The translations under genes and the position numbers were made by a program. Below the pieces are notes generated by a model that worked only from the letters and a program-made list of their open reading frames with translations, ran no database searches and was not told the origin of the DNA. A stretch of DNA of 64,000 bases, taken from Streptomyces lacrimifluminis. Lineage in GTDB: Bacteria > Actinomycetota > Actinomycetes > Streptomycetales > Streptomycetaceae. Each line of letters opens with the position of its first letter. Position 1 is the stretch's first letter. The stretch is from contig NZ_BMMU01000009.1 in the NCBI RefSeq assembly GCF_014646095.1, forward strand, positions 62,001 to 126,000. Reading direction: 5' to 3'. This document shows, in pieces, positions 1 through 10,172 of the stretch.

Positions 1-1251
1 GCCGTTGTGGTCGCGCAGGAGGAGCGACGCGCCGAGCCAGGCGTTGTCCGGGGAGACGTTGGTCAGGCCGGGGGTGGTGCGGTCGTACTGGCGGGCGTTC
101 CTGCCGGTGAGGCCGGTGGAACCGCCGCGCAGGACGGTGATGGAGCCGTCGGCCCAGTAGCTGGTGCCGATCGCCTCGTAGGGGGCGCCGACGGCCAGGT
201 CGGGGTAGCCGTCGCCGTTGGTGTCGGCGGCCGAGACGTCGTACCCGAAGAAGTCGTTGTCCTCCACGCTGCCGGGGACGCCCGCGGTGTTCTGGGTCAG
301 CGTGGTGAGCCTGCCGGCGGGGCCGGTGGCCGTGCCGGGCATGACGTGGACCGCGCCGCCCCTGCCCGAGCGGGAGACGCCGATCGCGAGGTCGCCGTAG
401 CCGTTGCGGTCGAAGTCGGCGATCACGGCGCTCGATCCGGTGAGCTCGTCGGAGGCGGCGGGCAGGCTTCTCTTCCAGGGCTTGGCGGGGCCGTTCCTGC
501 CGCCCCGGTAGAACCAGACCCTCTTGCTGTTGGTGTCCACGTCGTACCCGATGAGCGCGAAGTCGGCGGTGGCGTCCTTGGTGACCTTGCCGGCCACCAC
601 CATCTCCGCCTTGATGTTCTCGCCGTCCTGCGGGTCGAGGTTGGTGGCCGTGCCGCGCCCGCCTGACTTGGTGAACGGGCCGCGCAGGAACCAGACGAAC
701 TCGCCGTCCACGGACACGAGGTCCAGCCTGCCGTCCGCGTTGAAGTCGCCGATGGCGACGTCCAGGCCGAAGATCTCCTTCTTGCTGCCCGGGGACGCGT
801 ACGTACTGCCCTTGGTCAGCCCCGACCTGGAGCCCCACAGGACGGTGACCGTGCCGTGGCGGTCGGCGTGCAGTTCGCCGGGGGAGGTGGCGACGACGTC
901 CGCGTAGCCGTCCTTGTCCAGGTCGGCCGAGGTGACCTTCGCGCCGAAGCCGTCCTTCGCCTCGGCCACGCCCGCGATGCCGGGGCTGTTCTGCGTGATC
1001 ACCGAGCGCTTGGCGGTGTTCAGCCCGGTCGCCGACCCCCAGATGACGACGACGGCGCCCGCGTCCCGCTTTCCGGCCACGGTGGCGGTCCGGTCGCCGA
1101 GGAGCAGGTCGCGGTGGCCGTCACCGTTGAAGTCGTCCACGTGCTTCGCCGGCGCGGCCGACGCCGGGGCGCCGAGGGCCACGGGACTGACGGTGGCGGC
1201 GAGGACGGCGGTGGTCAGCAGGGCGGCGCGGGCGGTGGGTCTGGGGCGCAA
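1..1251 (-). CDS. Secreted FG-GAP/VCBS repeat protein, 3' end cut by window edge
   Basis: 417 codons are visible with no stop before base 1, so the C-terminus lies outside the window. The likely start is TTG at 1251-1249, with GGAGA just upstream. Residues 1-33 form a signal peptide (basic start, Ala/Leu/Val core, ending ASA-AP). The rest is a string of FG-GAP (integrin alpha-type propeller) repeats. Each carries a calcium-loop motif, seen as DFNGDGHRD, DLDKDGYAD, DFNADGRLD, DFDRNGYGD and DTNGDGYPD, with WGS or FYRG strands between. Such proteins are extracellular; the ligand cannot be read from sequence. It lies downstream of the EtfD-like gene on the same strand, but a strong terminator (1348-1382) separates them, so it is probably its own unit. 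Confidence 0.85.
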   Translation of the reverse strand, partial: MRPRPTARAALLTTAVLAATVSPVALGAPASAAPAKHVDDFNGDGHRDLLLGDRTATVAGKRDAGAVVVIWGSATGLNTAKRSVITQNSPGIAGVAEAKDGFGAKVTSADLDKDGYADVVATSPGELHADRHGTVTVLWGSRSGLTKGSTYASPGSKKEIFGLDVAIGDFNADGRLDLVSVDGEFVWFLRGPFTKSGGRGTATNLDPQDGENIKAEMVVAGKVTKDATADFALIGYDVDTNSKRVWFYRGGRNGPAKPWKRSLPAASDELTGSSAVIADFDRNGYGDLAIGVSRSGRGGAVHVMPGTATGPAGRLTTLTQNTAGVPGSVEDNDFFGYDVSAADTNGDGYPDLAVGAPYEAIGTSYWADGSITVLRGGSTGLTGRNARQYDRTTPGLTNVSPDNAWLGASLLLRDHNG

Positions 1252-1347
1252 GGGGTCTCCAGGGACGCGGCGATCACGGGCGAGGTACTGGGCGATCAGG
1301 AGACCTGCGGCAAGTGGCAATGGTTGTACGGGAGTTCGGTGAATCGA

Positions 1348-1382
1348 GAAGGGGGTCGACGCCCCCGGCGTCGACCCCCTTC
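1348..1382 (-). terminator. Terminator hairpin after the EtfD-like gene
   Basis: A perfect 16-bp inverted repeat (1348-1363 with 1367-1382, loop of 3) lies 15 bases past the stop of the Fe-S protein gene. It has no clear U-tract, as is common for Streptomyces terminators. Confidence 0.8.
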
Positions 1383-1397
1383 GTACCCGTTCCAGGC

Positions 1398-3716
1398 TTA
1401 CTTCACCGGCTGCGGCTCCGGCGCGCTCTCCGACTCCGGCTCGCCCGCCGGGGGCTCCTCGTCGTCCACCGGGGTCTTCACGGACTCCAGGAGCAGTTGG
1501 GCGACGTCCACCACCGTGATGGACTCCTTCGCCTTGGCGCCCGTGGCGGAGCCACTATCGGCTGCAGCCTTCTTGCCGTTGACCGAGTCGGTGAGCATGA
1601 CCAGGCAGAACGGGCAGGCCGTCGACACGATGTCCGGGTTCAGGGACAGGGCCTCGTCGACGCGCTCGTTGTTGATGCGCTTGCCGATCCGCTCCTCCAT
1701 CCACATCCGCGCGCCACCCGCGCCGCAGCAGAAGCCGCGTTCCTTGTGGCGGTGCATCTCCTGCTGGCGCAGGCCCGGGACGGCCGACATGATCTCGCGC
1801 GGGGGCGTGTAGATCTTGTTGTGCCGGCCCAGGTAGCAGGGGTCGTGGTAGGTGATGAGGCCCTCGACCGGGGTGACCGGGAGCAGCTTGCCCTCGTCGA
1901 TGAGGTGCTGGAGCAGCTGGGTGTGGTGGATGACCTCGTAGTCGCCGCCGAGCTGTGGGTACTCGTTGCCGATGGTGTTCAGGCAGTGCGGGCAGGTCGC
2001 GACGATCTTCTTGGCGGACTTCGGCTTGCGGGACTCCTCGGTCACCTTGCCGTCGTCGTCCATCTCCTCGCCGAACGCCATGTTCAGCGCCATGACGTTC
2101 TCCATGCCCAGCTCCTGGAACAGCGGCTCGTTGCCGAGCCGCCGCGCCGAGTCACCGGTGCACTTCTCGTCGCCGCCCATGATCGCGAACTTGACGCCCG
2201 CGATGTGGAGGAGTTCGGCGAACGCCTTCGTGGTCTTCTTGGCGCGGTCTTCCAGCGCGCCCGCGCAGCCGACCCAGTACAGGTACTCGACCTCGGTCAG
2301 GTCCTCGATGTCCTGGCCGACGACCGGCACCTCGAAGTCGAGCTCCTTGAGCCACTCCAGGCGCTGCTTCTTCGCCAGGCCCCAGGGGTTGCCCTTCTTC
2401 TCCAGGTTCTTGAGCATCGTGCCCGCCTCGGAGGGGAAGGCGCTCTCGATCATCACCTGGTAGCGGCGCATGTCGACGATGTGGTCGACGTGCTCGATGT
2501 CCACCGGGCACTGCTCGACGCAGGCGCCGCAGGTGGTGCAGGACCACAGGACGTCCGGGTCGATGACGCCGTTCTCTTCGAGGGTGCCGATCAGCGGGCG
2601 CTCGGCCTCCGCGAGGGCGGCGGCCGGTACGCCTGCCAGCTGCTCGGCGCTCGCCTTCTCCTCGCCCTCCACCGTCTTGCCGCCGCCCGCCAGCAGGTAC
2701 GGGGCCTTGGCGTGGGCGTGGTCCCGCAGCGACATGATCAGCAGCTTGGGGGAGAGCGGCTTGCCGGTGTTCCAGGCCGGGCACTGGGACTGGCAGCGAC
2801 CGCACTCCGTGCAGGTGGAGAAGTCGAGCAGGCCCTTCCAGGAGAACTGTTCGACCTGGCTGACGCCGAAGACGTCGTCCTCGCCCGGGTCGGTGAAGTC
2901 GATCGGCTTGCCGCCGGACGTCATCGGCTGGAGGGCGCCCAGGGCGGTGCCGCCGGTCGCCTCGCGCTTGAACCAGATGTTCGGGAAGGCGAGGAAGCGG
3001 TGCCAGGCGACACCCATGTTGGTGTTCAGCGAGACGACGATCATCCAGACGAACGAGGTGCTGATCTTCACCATCGCGGTGAGGTAGATGAGGTTCTGGA
3101 GCGTGCCGACGCTCAGGCCCTTGAAGGCGAGGACGAGCGGGTACGAGGCGAAGTACGCGGCCTCGTAGTGCTCGACGTGGTGGATCGCGCCCTCAAGGCC
3201 CCGCAGCACGTAGATCGCGAGGCCGATGGTGAGGATGACGTACTCGACGAAGTACGCCTGGCCCGCCTTGGAGCCCGCGAAGCGGGACTTGCGGCCGGGG
3301 CGCGAGGGCAGGTTCAGCAGGCGGATCACGATCAGCACGGCGATGCCGAGGATCGTCATCACACCGATGAACTCGATGTACAGCTCGAACGGCAGGAAGC
3401 CGCCGATGACCGGCAGCGTCCAGTCGGCCGAGAAGAGCTGGCCGAAGGCCTGGGCGAGGGTCGGCGGCAGCGTCAGGAAGCCGACCGCCACGAACCAGTG
3501 GGCGAAGCCGACGATGCCCCACCGGTTCATGCGCGTGTGGCCGAGGAACTCCTTCACCAGCGTCACACTGCGCTGGTAGGGGTTGTCCGTCCGAAGGCCG
3601 GCCGGGACCGGCTGGCCGAGTTTGAAGTACCGGACGAACTGACCGATGGCGCGTGCGAGCAGCGCGACGCCGATCACGGTCAGGACGAGCGACACGATGA
3701 TCGCGGCGAGTTGCAT
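1398..3716 (-). CDS. EtfD-like membrane iron-sulfur oxidoreductase (heterodisulfide-reductase type)
   Basis: 772 aa. The N-terminal ~220 residues carry several membrane segments (first at residues 2-25) of the nitrate-reductase gamma/HdrE kind. A soluble part follows with two 4Fe-4S motifs, CTECGRCQSQCP and CTTCGACVEQCP, then two CCG-type cysteine-rich domains (CPHC and GFCCGAGG among the cysteines). The layout matches mycobacterial EtfD, a membrane oxidoreductase that takes electrons from electron-transfer flavoprotein during fatty-acid beta-oxidation. The quinone step and the ETF partner are inferred from that family. The C-terminal tail is rich in Pro and Glu. A TTAC-N6-GTAA palindrome lies 71-84 bases upstream of the ATG and would fit acyl-CoA-responsive TetR control. 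Single gene, ending in a strong terminator. Confidence 0.85.
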   Translation of the reverse strand: MQLAAIIVSLVLTVIGVALLARAIGQFVRYFKLGQPVPAGLRTDNPYQRSVTLVKEFLGHTRMNRWGIVGFAHWFVAVGFLTLPPTLAQAFGQLFSADWTLPVIGGFLPFELYIEFIGVMTILGIAVLIVIRLLNLPSRPGRKSRFAGSKAGQAYFVEYVILTIGLAIYVLRGLEGAIHHVEHYEAAYFASYPLVLAFKGLSVGTLQNLIYLTAMVKISTSFVWMIVVSLNTNMGVAWHRFLAFPNIWFKREATGGTALGALQPMTSGGKPIDFTDPGEDDVFGVSQVEQFSWKGLLDFSTCTECGRCQSQCPAWNTGKPLSPKLLIMSLRDHAHAKAPYLLAGGGKTVEGEEKASAEQLAGVPAAALAEAERPLIGTLEENGVIDPDVLWSCTTCGACVEQCPVDIEHVDHIVDMRRYQVMIESAFPSEAGTMLKNLEKKGNPWGLAKKQRLEWLKELDFEVPVVGQDIEDLTEVEYLYWVGCAGALEDRAKKTTKAFAELLHIAGVKFAIMGGDEKCTGDSARRLGNEPLFQELGMENVMALNMAFGEEMDDDGKVTEESRKPKSAKKIVATCPHCLNTIGNEYPQLGGDYEVIHHTQLLQHLIDEGKLLPVTPVEGLITYHDPCYLGRHNKIYTPPREIMSAVPGLRQQEMHRHKERGFCCGAGGARMWMEERIGKRINNERVDEALSLNPDIVSTACPFCLVMLTDSVNGKKAAADSGSATGAKAKESITVVDVAQLLLESVKTPVDDEEPPAGEPESESAPEPQPVK

Positions 3717-3786
3717 GTCGGGGCTCCTCAGGCCTGCGCACGTAATGACTGATGGAGATGACTGACGGAGATACCTGTCAAGACTA

Positions 3787-3800
3787 TTACTAAGCGGTAA
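3787..3800. promoter_or_regulatory. Putative acyl-CoA-type TetR operator
   Basis: TTACTAAGCGGTAA is an inverted repeat (TTAC/GTAA) of the form used by TetR regulators of fatty-acid genes in actinobacteria. It lies in the divergent region, 71-84 bases upstream of the EtfD-like start. A second inverted repeat, AGTCT-N5-AGACT, lies at 3808-3822. No regulator gene is nearby, so the assignment is by motif shape only. Confidence 0.45.
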
Positions 3801-3960
3801 CTTAGGCAGTCTGTCAGAGACTACCCAACATCCTGGCCCGCACTGTAGTCAGGGGCGGAGTGATCTGGATCGCTGAGGCTTACCTGAGTCGTAGATCGAA
3901 GCCGATCGGATCAGACGATGTTAAGTCGTGTTATTCGTACAGAATTGTTACGTTTCCGCC

Positions 3961-3966
3961 TACCGT
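3961..3966 (+). promoter_or_regulatory. Leaderless-type -10 box of the MraY-like gene
   Basis: TACCGT sits 6 bases before GTG 3973, the spacing seen at several other starts in this window where transcription would begin at or next to the start codon. Confidence 0.45.
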
Positions 3967-3972
3967 GAGCCC

Positions 3973-5001
3973 GTGCTCTACGGGATCCTCGCCGCCACCG
4001 CCGCCCTTCTCCTCGCCGCCGTCCTAGCCGCCCTCCTGCGGACACCCGCCCTGCGCCTCGGCGTACTCGACCGGCGCCGGGCGCGCCCCCTGCCACTGCT
4101 CGGCGGGCTTGCCGTCGTGCTCGCGACGGGGCTGGTCGCGGGGGTGGGGGAGTGGACCGGGCACGCCCCGCTCGGGGACGGGATCGGTCGGCTGCTCGTC
4201 GCCGGGGCGGGCGTCGGCGCGCTCGGGCTCGTGGCCGACGTACGGCGGGTGAAGGCGCGCTTCCTCGTCGTCGGTACGGCCGTGGCCGCCGCGTTCGTGG
4301 TGCCGTACGGGGAGCTGGGGTTCGGGGGCGGGCCGCTCGCGGTCCTCTGGATCGTGTTCGTCGCCCTCGCGTTCCGGGCCCTCGACCATGCCGACGGGCT
4401 GGTGGGGACGGTCGGGGTGCTGACCGCCTTCGGGGTGGCCGCGTGTGCCGCCGTCGAGGTGCTCGACGGGCTCGCCGTGCTGCTGAGCGTGCTGGCCGCC
4501 GCGCTCACCGGGTTCCTCATGCACAACTGGCATCCCGCGCGGATCGCCCTCGGCGCGTGCGGGTCCCTGTTCACCGGGTTCGTGCTGGCCTCGGCGGCGG
4601 TGGTCGTGCGGGCCGGGCACGAACCGGCGTCCAGTGCGGGGGTGCTGTTCGCGCTCACGGCCGTGGCCGGCGCGGACGTGGTGCTCGTCGTGGTGTCGCG
4701 GCGGCTGGCCGGACGGCCCCTGCTGCGTGGCGGCCCCGATCATCTCGCGCACCGGCTGCGGCGGCTGGGGCTCACCCCGCGCGGGGCGGCCGTGCTGCTC
4801 GGCGCGGGCGCCTTCGGGGCGGTGCTGGTAGGGGTCCTCGCGCACGGCGGATGGGCCGGGGAGTCGGGGCTGTGGTGGGTGGCGGGGGTGGCAGGGGTGG
4901 TCGTGCTGGGGCTGTTGAGAGTTCCCGTGTACGGGGTTCGGCGGCCACCCGCCGAGCAATCGGCGCAGGTCAGAGCGGAATTGCGCGTAAGGAACGGATA
5001 A
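3973..5001 (+). CDS. MraY/WecA-family membrane protein with degenerate catalytic motifs
   Basis: 342 aa from GTG 3973. An in-frame GTG at 3928 would add 15 residues including a TTA codon; I prefer 3973 because of the TACCGT box 6 bases upstream. About ten hydrophobic segments cover nearly the whole length. It aligns by eye with polyprenyl-phosphate N-acetylhexosamine-1-phosphate transferases: LDHADGLVG corresponds to the D-x-x-DG loop, and NWHPARIALGACGSLFTG to the NxxPAKxFxGDxGSxxxG loop. Two key positions are changed: the GDxGS aspartate is Ala (GACGS) and the DD of the first loop is AD (LGLVADVRR). It may be an inactive paralogue with a regulatory or structural role. It ends 98 bases before dnaK. 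Confidence 0.75.
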   Translation: MLYGILAATAALLLAAVLAALLRTPALRLGVLDRRRARPLPLLGGLAVVLATGLVAGVGEWTGHAPLGDGIGRLLVAGAGVGALGLVADVRRVKARFLVVGTAVAAAFVVPYGELGFGGGPLAVLWIVFVALAFRALDHADGLVGTVGVLTAFGVAACAAVEVLDGLAVLLSVLAAALTGFLMHNWHPARIALGACGSLFTGFVLASAAVVVRAGHEPASSAGVLFALTAVAGADVVLVVVSRRLAGRPLLRGGPDHLAHRLRRLGLTPRGAAVLLGAGAFGAVLVGVLAHGGWAGESGLWWVAGVAGVVVLGLLRVPVYGVRRPPAEQSAQVRAELRVRNG

Positions 5002-5003
5002 GA

Positions 5004-5024
5004 GTTGAGTGCGGTCGACTCAGC
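5004..5024 (+). promoter_or_regulatory. HAIR element 1 (HspR operator) of dnaK
   Basis: GTTGAGT-N7-ACTCAGC matches the HspR consensus CTTGAGT-N7-ACTCAAG at 11 of 14 positions. It lies just upstream of the likely -35 box. Confidence 0.7.
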
Positions 5025-5028
5025 TCTG

Positions 5029-5055
5029 TTGACCACACGCCGGGAGTGATGCACA

Positions 5056-5057
<2 letters not shown>
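5029..5057 (+). promoter_or_regulatory. Candidate dnaK promoter
   Basis: TTGACC (5029-5034) and CACACT (5052-5057) are separated by 17 bases. The -10 is imperfect. The two HspR operators flank and overlap this promoter, which fits repression. Confidence 0.5.
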
Positions 5058-7600
<2,543 letters not shown>

Positions 7601-7636
7601 CGTGAGCATTGACGCGGGAAGGGAGGGACGTCGGGG

Positions 7637-8824
7637 ATGAGCACCAAGGACTTCATCGAGAAGGACTTCTACAAGGTCCTCGGCGTCCCCAAGGACGCCA
7701 CCGAGGCCGAGATCAAGAAGGCGTACCGGAAACTCGCCCGCGAGTTCCACCCGGACGCCAACAAGGGCAACGCCAAGGCCGAGGAGCGCTTCAAGGAGAT
7801 CTCCGAGGCCAACGACATCCTCGGCGACCCCAAAAAGCGCAAGGAGTACGACGAGGCCCGCGCTCTCTTCGGCAACGGCGGCTTCCGCCCCGGGCCGGGT
7901 GCGGGCAGCGGCTCCTTCAACTTCGACCTGGGTGACCTCTTCGGCGGCGCCCCGGGCGGGGCCCCCGGCGGTTCCGGTGCGGGCGGCTTCGGCGGTGGCA
8001 TCGGAGACGTCTTCGGAGGTCTGTTCAACCGGGGCGGCGGCGGGACCACGCGTACCCAGCCCCGGCGCGGTCAGGACATCGACACCGAGGTCACGCTGAG
8101 CTTCACGGAGGCGGTCGACGGCGCGACGGTCCCGTTGCGCATGACGTCCCAGTCGCCGTGCAAGGCGTGCTCGGGCACCGGTGACAAGAACGGCACGCCG
8201 CGCGTGTGCCCGACCTGCGTGGGGACCGGCCAGGTCGCTCGCGGCTCGGGCGGCGGCTTCTCGCTCACGGACCCCTGCCCTGACTGCAAGGGCCGGGGCC
8301 TGATCGCGGAGCACGCCTGCCTGGTGTGCAGCGGCTCCGGGCGCGCCAAGTCGTCCCGGACGATGCAGGTGCGCATCCCGGCGGGCGTGGCGGACAACCA
8401 GCGCATCCGGCTGCGCGGCAAGGGTGCGCCTGGCGAGCGCGGCGGCCCGGCCGGAGACCTCTACGTCACCGTCCATGTCGACAGCCACCCGGTCTTCGGC
8501 CGCAAGGAAGACAACCTGACGGTGACGGTGCCGGTGACGTTCGCCGAGGCGGCACTCGGCGGCGAGGTCAGGGTCCCGACCCTGGCCGGCCCGCCGGTCA
8601 CCCTGAAGCTGCCCCCGGGCACGCCCAACGGGCGCACGATGCGCGCGCGGGGCAAGGGCGCGGTCCGCAAGGACGGCACCCGGGGCGATCTGCTGGTCAC
8701 CGTCGAGGTGAGTGTCCCGACGGAGCTGACGGGGAAGGCTCGTGACGCACTGGAGGCGTATCGCGAGGCGACCGCGGACGAGGATCCGCGGGCGGAGCTG
8801 TTCGAGGCAGCGAAGGGAGCTTGA
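7637..8824 (+). CDS. dnaJ: Chaperone DnaJ (class A J-protein)
   Basis: 395 aa. The J domain (about 10-75) contains the HPD tripeptide (REFHPDANKG) that stimulates DnaK ATPase. A Gly/Phe-rich linker follows (about 78-140). Four CxxCxGxG zinc motifs come next: CKACSGTG, CPTCVGTG, CPDCKGRG and CLVCSGSG. The C-terminal substrate-binding domains include GDLYVTVHV. Full-length with all zinc ligands present. The stop overlaps the TTG of hspR. Confidence 0.98.
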   Translation: MSTKDFIEKDFYKVLGVPKDATEAEIKKAYRKLAREFHPDANKGNAKAEERFKEISEANDILGDPKKRKEYDEARALFGNGGFRPGPGAGSGSFNFDLGDLFGGAPGGAPGGSGAGGFGGGIGDVFGGLFNRGGGGTTRTQPRRGQDIDTEVTLSFTEAVDGATVPLRMTSQSPCKACSGTGDKNGTPRVCPTCVGTGQVARGSGGGFSLTDPCPDCKGRGLIAEHACLVCSGSGRAKSSRTMQVRIPAGVADNQRIRLRGKGAPGERGGPAGDLYVTVHVDSHPVFGRKEDNLTVTVPVTFAEAALGGEVRVPTLAGPPVTLKLPPGTPNGRTMRARGKGAVRKDGTRGDLLVTVEVSVPTELTGKARDALEAYREATADEDPRAELFEAAKGA

Positions 8825-9276
8825 CCGAGATGGACGGTCGTCGACGCAATCCGTATGAACTGACGCAGGAGACCCCGGTCTACGTCATCTCGGTGGCGGC
8901 CCAGCTCTCGGGCCTGCACCCGCAGACCCTGCGCCAGTACGACCGCCTGGGCCTGGTCTCCCCCGACCGCACCGCCGGCCGGGGCCGCCGCTACTCGGCC
9001 CGCGACATCGAACTGCTCCGCACGGTGCAGGCACTGTCGCAGGACGAGGGCATCAACCTGGCCGGCATCAAGCGGATCATCGAACTGGAGAACCAGGTCG
9101 CCGCGTTGCAGTCACGGGTGGCGGAGATGGAGTCGGCGCTGGACGGGGCCGCGGCTGCCATGCAGCAGCGGGAGGCGGCGGTTCACGCCTCGTACCGGCG
9201 GGATCTGGTGCCGTACCAGGAAGTGCAGCAGACGAGTGCGTTGGTGGTCTGGCGGCCTAAGAAGGCCAAGGACTAG
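8821..9276 (+). CDS. hspR: Heat-shock repressor HspR (MerR family)
   Basis: 151 aa from TTG 8821, overlapping the dnaJ stop by 4 bases; ATG 8830 is an alternative. The winged HTH of MerR type is at about residues 17-85 (VYVISVAAQLSGLHPQTLRQ, then YDRLGLVSP). A coiled coil (ELENQVAALQSRVAEMES) and a hydrophobic C-terminal end follow. HspR represses its own operon and clpB through HAIR elements, and three matches are present in this window. The product ends at a strong terminator (9300-9332). Confidence 0.96.
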   Translation: MTEMDGRRRNPYELTQETPVYVISVAAQLSGLHPQTLRQYDRLGLVSPDRTAGRGRRYSARDIELLRTVQALSQDEGINLAGIKRIIELENQVAALQSRVAEMESALDGAAAAMQQREAAVHASYRRDLVPYQEVQQTSALVVWRPKKAKD

Positions 9277-9299
9277 GCGGGCGCGCCGAGCATGTGAAG

Positions 9300-9332
9300 G
9301 GGCCCGGAGGTTCGGTTCGAACCTCCGGGCCC
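9300..9332 (+). terminator. Terminator of the dnaK operon
   Basis: A perfect 15-bp stem (9300-9314 with 9318-9332) with a 3-base loop, followed by TCTTCG. It lies 24 bases after the hspR stop. Confidence 0.85.
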
Positions 9333-9375
9333 TCTTCGTGTCCCGTTGTTCCAGCAAGGCGAGGGACGCTGCTGC

Positions 9376-9443
9376 TCAGGCCGAGGGGAGTTCGTCAGCC
9401 TTCAACGCCGTCATGAACGAGGTCCAGGCCTGGGTGTGTTCAT
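9376..9443 (-). pseudogene. Remnant of a DUF397-type gene
   Basis: A GGAGG-preceded ATG at 9443 starts a frame that stops after ten codons. In the neighbouring frame the minus strand reads TQAWTSFMTALKADELPSA then stop (9378-9376), which resembles the C-terminal end of DUF397 proteins. The pattern fits a deletion that removed the middle of a DUF397 gene. Such genes normally sit directly after a DUF5753 regulator, as here. Short and tentative. Confidence 0.4.
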
Positions 9444-9471
9444 CCCTCGTTGCCCCTCCCCTTCCGTGCGG

Positions 9472-9972
9472 CTACAACTCCCGCCGTACCTGGGCGATCA
9501 GGTCGAGGCTGTCCCCAGGGCTCAAGGCGATCGACCGTAGCGAATCGAAGATCAGCGTATATTCCTCGGTCTCCTTCGGGGTCTCCATGTAGAGGGTCCC
9601 CGTGCGATGCTCGACACACACGACATCCGAGAACGTCCCGTCGGGGAACCCGAAGAGGACGAACGATCCGGCCAGTCCGGCATGTGGGCCCGCGCGGTGG
9701 GGGATGACCTGGACCTCCACGGACGGATGGCCTGCCATGGTCTCCAGGTGCTCCAACTGTTTGCGCATCGTCTCCCGGACCCCGGACGACAGGTGCGGGA
9801 CCGTGCGCGCCTCCCTGTTCCACGGTGCCCCGATCCTCAGCGAAGTGGGCGCCTGCGTACGGGAGTCAGGGCACCCCGGGGACCACCGGGACGCCCGCGG
9901 AGGCATCTGGTACCGGCTCCCGCTCGTCCCGGAGGGGTCCGCCGAGGGATTCGTCATCGGTGAGGCGCTCAC
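9472..9972 (-). pseudogene. Truncated DUF5753 (XRE-type) regulator lacking its HTH
   Basis: 166 codons are open. The last ~105 residues look like the C-terminal half of the Streptomyces XRE/DUF5753 regulators: EVQVIPHRAGPHAGLAGSF, then FPDGTFSDVVCVEH and LRSIALSPGDSLDLIAQV. The first ~60 residues do not match and no helix-turn-helix is visible, so the DNA-binding half is lost. The downstream DUF397 partner is also reduced to a scrap. Bases 9973-10111 hold nothing I can name. Confidence 0.65.
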
Positions 9973-10111
9973 GGGGCCGAAGCGAAGCTGAGGAGCGTCC
10001 CGGCCGGCTCACACTCCGTTCCGTGGGAGCTGGTGTGCTGCGGCAGGAGACTCAGCATGGGAGTGCTGATGGTTCGACGACCTATGGGTTCGTCGGAATG
10101 ACTCCCCAGCG

Positions 10112-10152
10112 ACGGGCGGGCCCGGAAGCGGAAAGCCTCCCGGCCCGCCCGT
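10112..10152 (-). terminator. Terminator of the fibronectin-III protein gene
   Basis: An 11-bp perfect stem (10112-10122 with 10142-10152), with further partial pairing inside the 19-base loop. It lies 21 bases beyond the stop at 10173. Confidence 0.7.
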
Positions 10153-10172
10153 GCATTCCGGGTTCGTGCCTG

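Noticed and set aside
7-666. A long plus-strand open frame over the first gene
   Set aside because: It is antisense to the FG-GAP gene, and its Val/Gly/Arg-rich composition is what opposite-strand frames of high-GC genes give.
1314-3752. An 812-codon plus-strand frame
   Set aside because: It is antisense to the EtfD-like gene, which has clear Fe-S motifs. The composition is typical of a shadow frame.
3928-3972. An upstream GTG start of the MraY-like gene with a TTA codon, suggesting bldA control
   Set aside because: The -10-like TACCGT box at 3961 places the start at 3973, which excludes the TTA codon.
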